Assembly: GCF_030693405.1 (NCBI RefSeq)
Contig: NZ_JAUYAW010000022.1
Span: 1 to 43,888, forward strand
Length of the DNA stretch: 43,888 bases
Direction of reading: 5' to 3'
Origin: Phenylobacterium sp.
Lineage (GTDB): Bacteria; Pseudomonadota; Alphaproteobacteria; Caulobacterales; Caulobacteraceae
Shown: piece by piece, positions 43,595 to 43,888 of the stretch
Layout of the letters: each line of letters opens with the position of its first letter
How positions within the stretch are numbered: the stretch's first letter is position 1
The notes under the pieces: model-generated
The model's input: only the letters and a program-made list of their open reading frames with translations
What the model was told of the DNA's origin: nothing
Database searches by the model: none
Program-made: the position numbers and the translations under genes

Positions 43595-43888
43595 TCAAGT
43601 CGGCCAAACCTTCAACAGCGTGCGCAGGGCGGCCACCAGGGCCAGGGGCTGATCGACCATCACATGGTGGTTGGCGTCCGGGATGGCGATCTCGATCATG
43701 TCGGCGGGCAGGGGGTTGGGGCGGCTATCCTGACGTCTTGCGATCACCGGGGAATGCTCCCCGTGAATATGGGCGATCGGCACTTCGATCTTGGGCGGGC
43801 CATCGGTGACCATGGCGTTCATGGCGCTGCGGTCGAGCTTGTTCCACATGGCCGGATCGAACATCCAGGTCCAGCCTTCGCCGGAGCC
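43595..43888 (-). CDS. Alpha/beta hydrolase (partial, N-terminus off right edge)
   Basis: The last 97 codons of a gene entering from the right edge; the frame is open to base 43888. Visible text: GWTWMFDPAMWNKL (the FDP motif after the cap domain), then IPIAHIHGEHSP in which the acidic residue and strand before it match the alpha/beta hydrolase order. ANHHVMVDQPLALVAALR contains the catalytic His near the C-terminus. The nucleophile serine lies beyond the window. Likely cytoplasmic esterase or lipase relative; substrate not known. Confidence 0.85.
   Translation of the reverse strand, partial: GSGEGWTWMFDPAMWNKLDRSAMNAMVTDGPPKIEVPIAHIHGEHSPVIARRQDSRPNPLPADMIEIAIPDANHHVMVDQPLALVAALRTLLKVWPT

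Overview
The window is high-GC (roughly two-thirds G+C by eye), densely packed bacterial chromosome. No gene-free stretch exceeds about 200 bases. The gene set points to an alphaproteobacterium, most likely Caulobacterales (a Caulobacter or Phenylobacterium relative). The main clues are the ruvCAB-ybgC-tolQRAB-pal-cpoB block, a transhydrogenase split into pntAA/pntAB/pntB, an aa3-type cytochrome oxidase subunit IV, and a TolA with a Pro/Thr/Lys/Ala linker. The order-level placement is inference. I saw no rRNA, tRNA, CRISPR array, integrase or transposase.

Layout. 1-1762 (minus): a candidate polymorphic toxin with an AT-rich C-terminal tip, followed by a putative immunity gene that runs off the left edge. 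1903-4556 (minus): a two-subunit molybdenum hydroxylase of the isoquinoline 1-oxidoreductase type. 4693-6876 (minus): lemA plus two TPM-domain genes. 6963-8323 (minus): an HCCA-isomerase-like protein and an SDR, divergent from an HxlR regulator (8414-8887) across a palindromic spacer. 8898-12679 (minus): two ABC exporter half-transporters whose motifs fit a heterodimer with one degenerate ATP site. 12824-16611: a divergent lipid-modification cluster (FAD oxidoreductase and DUF1365 on minus; CFA-synthase-like methyltransferase and DUF2177 on plus). 16831-21062 (plus): an acyl-CoA synthetase, then a sugar-nucleotide aminotransferase and dehydrogenase. 21177-24922 (minus): acyl-CoA thioesterase, patatin phospholipase, and two exported proteins of unknown function. 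25109-27801 (plus): quinone-oxidoreductase-like protein, alpha/beta hydrolase and SDR. 27902-39291 (plus): yebC, mgtC-like, an unknown gene, ruvC-ruvA-ruvB, ybgC, tolQ-tolR-tolA-tolB, pal, cpoB, tilS. 39295-43888 (minus): M23 peptidase, pntB-pntAB-pntAA, cytochrome oxidase subunit IV, and a partial alpha/beta hydrolase.

Functional themes. The centre is rich in lipid handling: fatty-acyl methylation/oxidation, CoA activation, thioesterase, phospholipase. The right half is housekeeping: recombination, cell-envelope constriction, tRNA-Ile modification and redox balance. The most unusual element is the toxin-immunity-like cassette at the left edge, where base composition drops sharply over the last third of the toxin gene. 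Other points of note are the complementary degenerate motifs of the ABC pair, an SDR whose catalytic Tyr is Phe, two adjacent exported proteins I cannot place, and a possible degenerate RNase H-fold gene beside ruvC. Many very long antisense reading frames are by-products of high GC and are not annotated.
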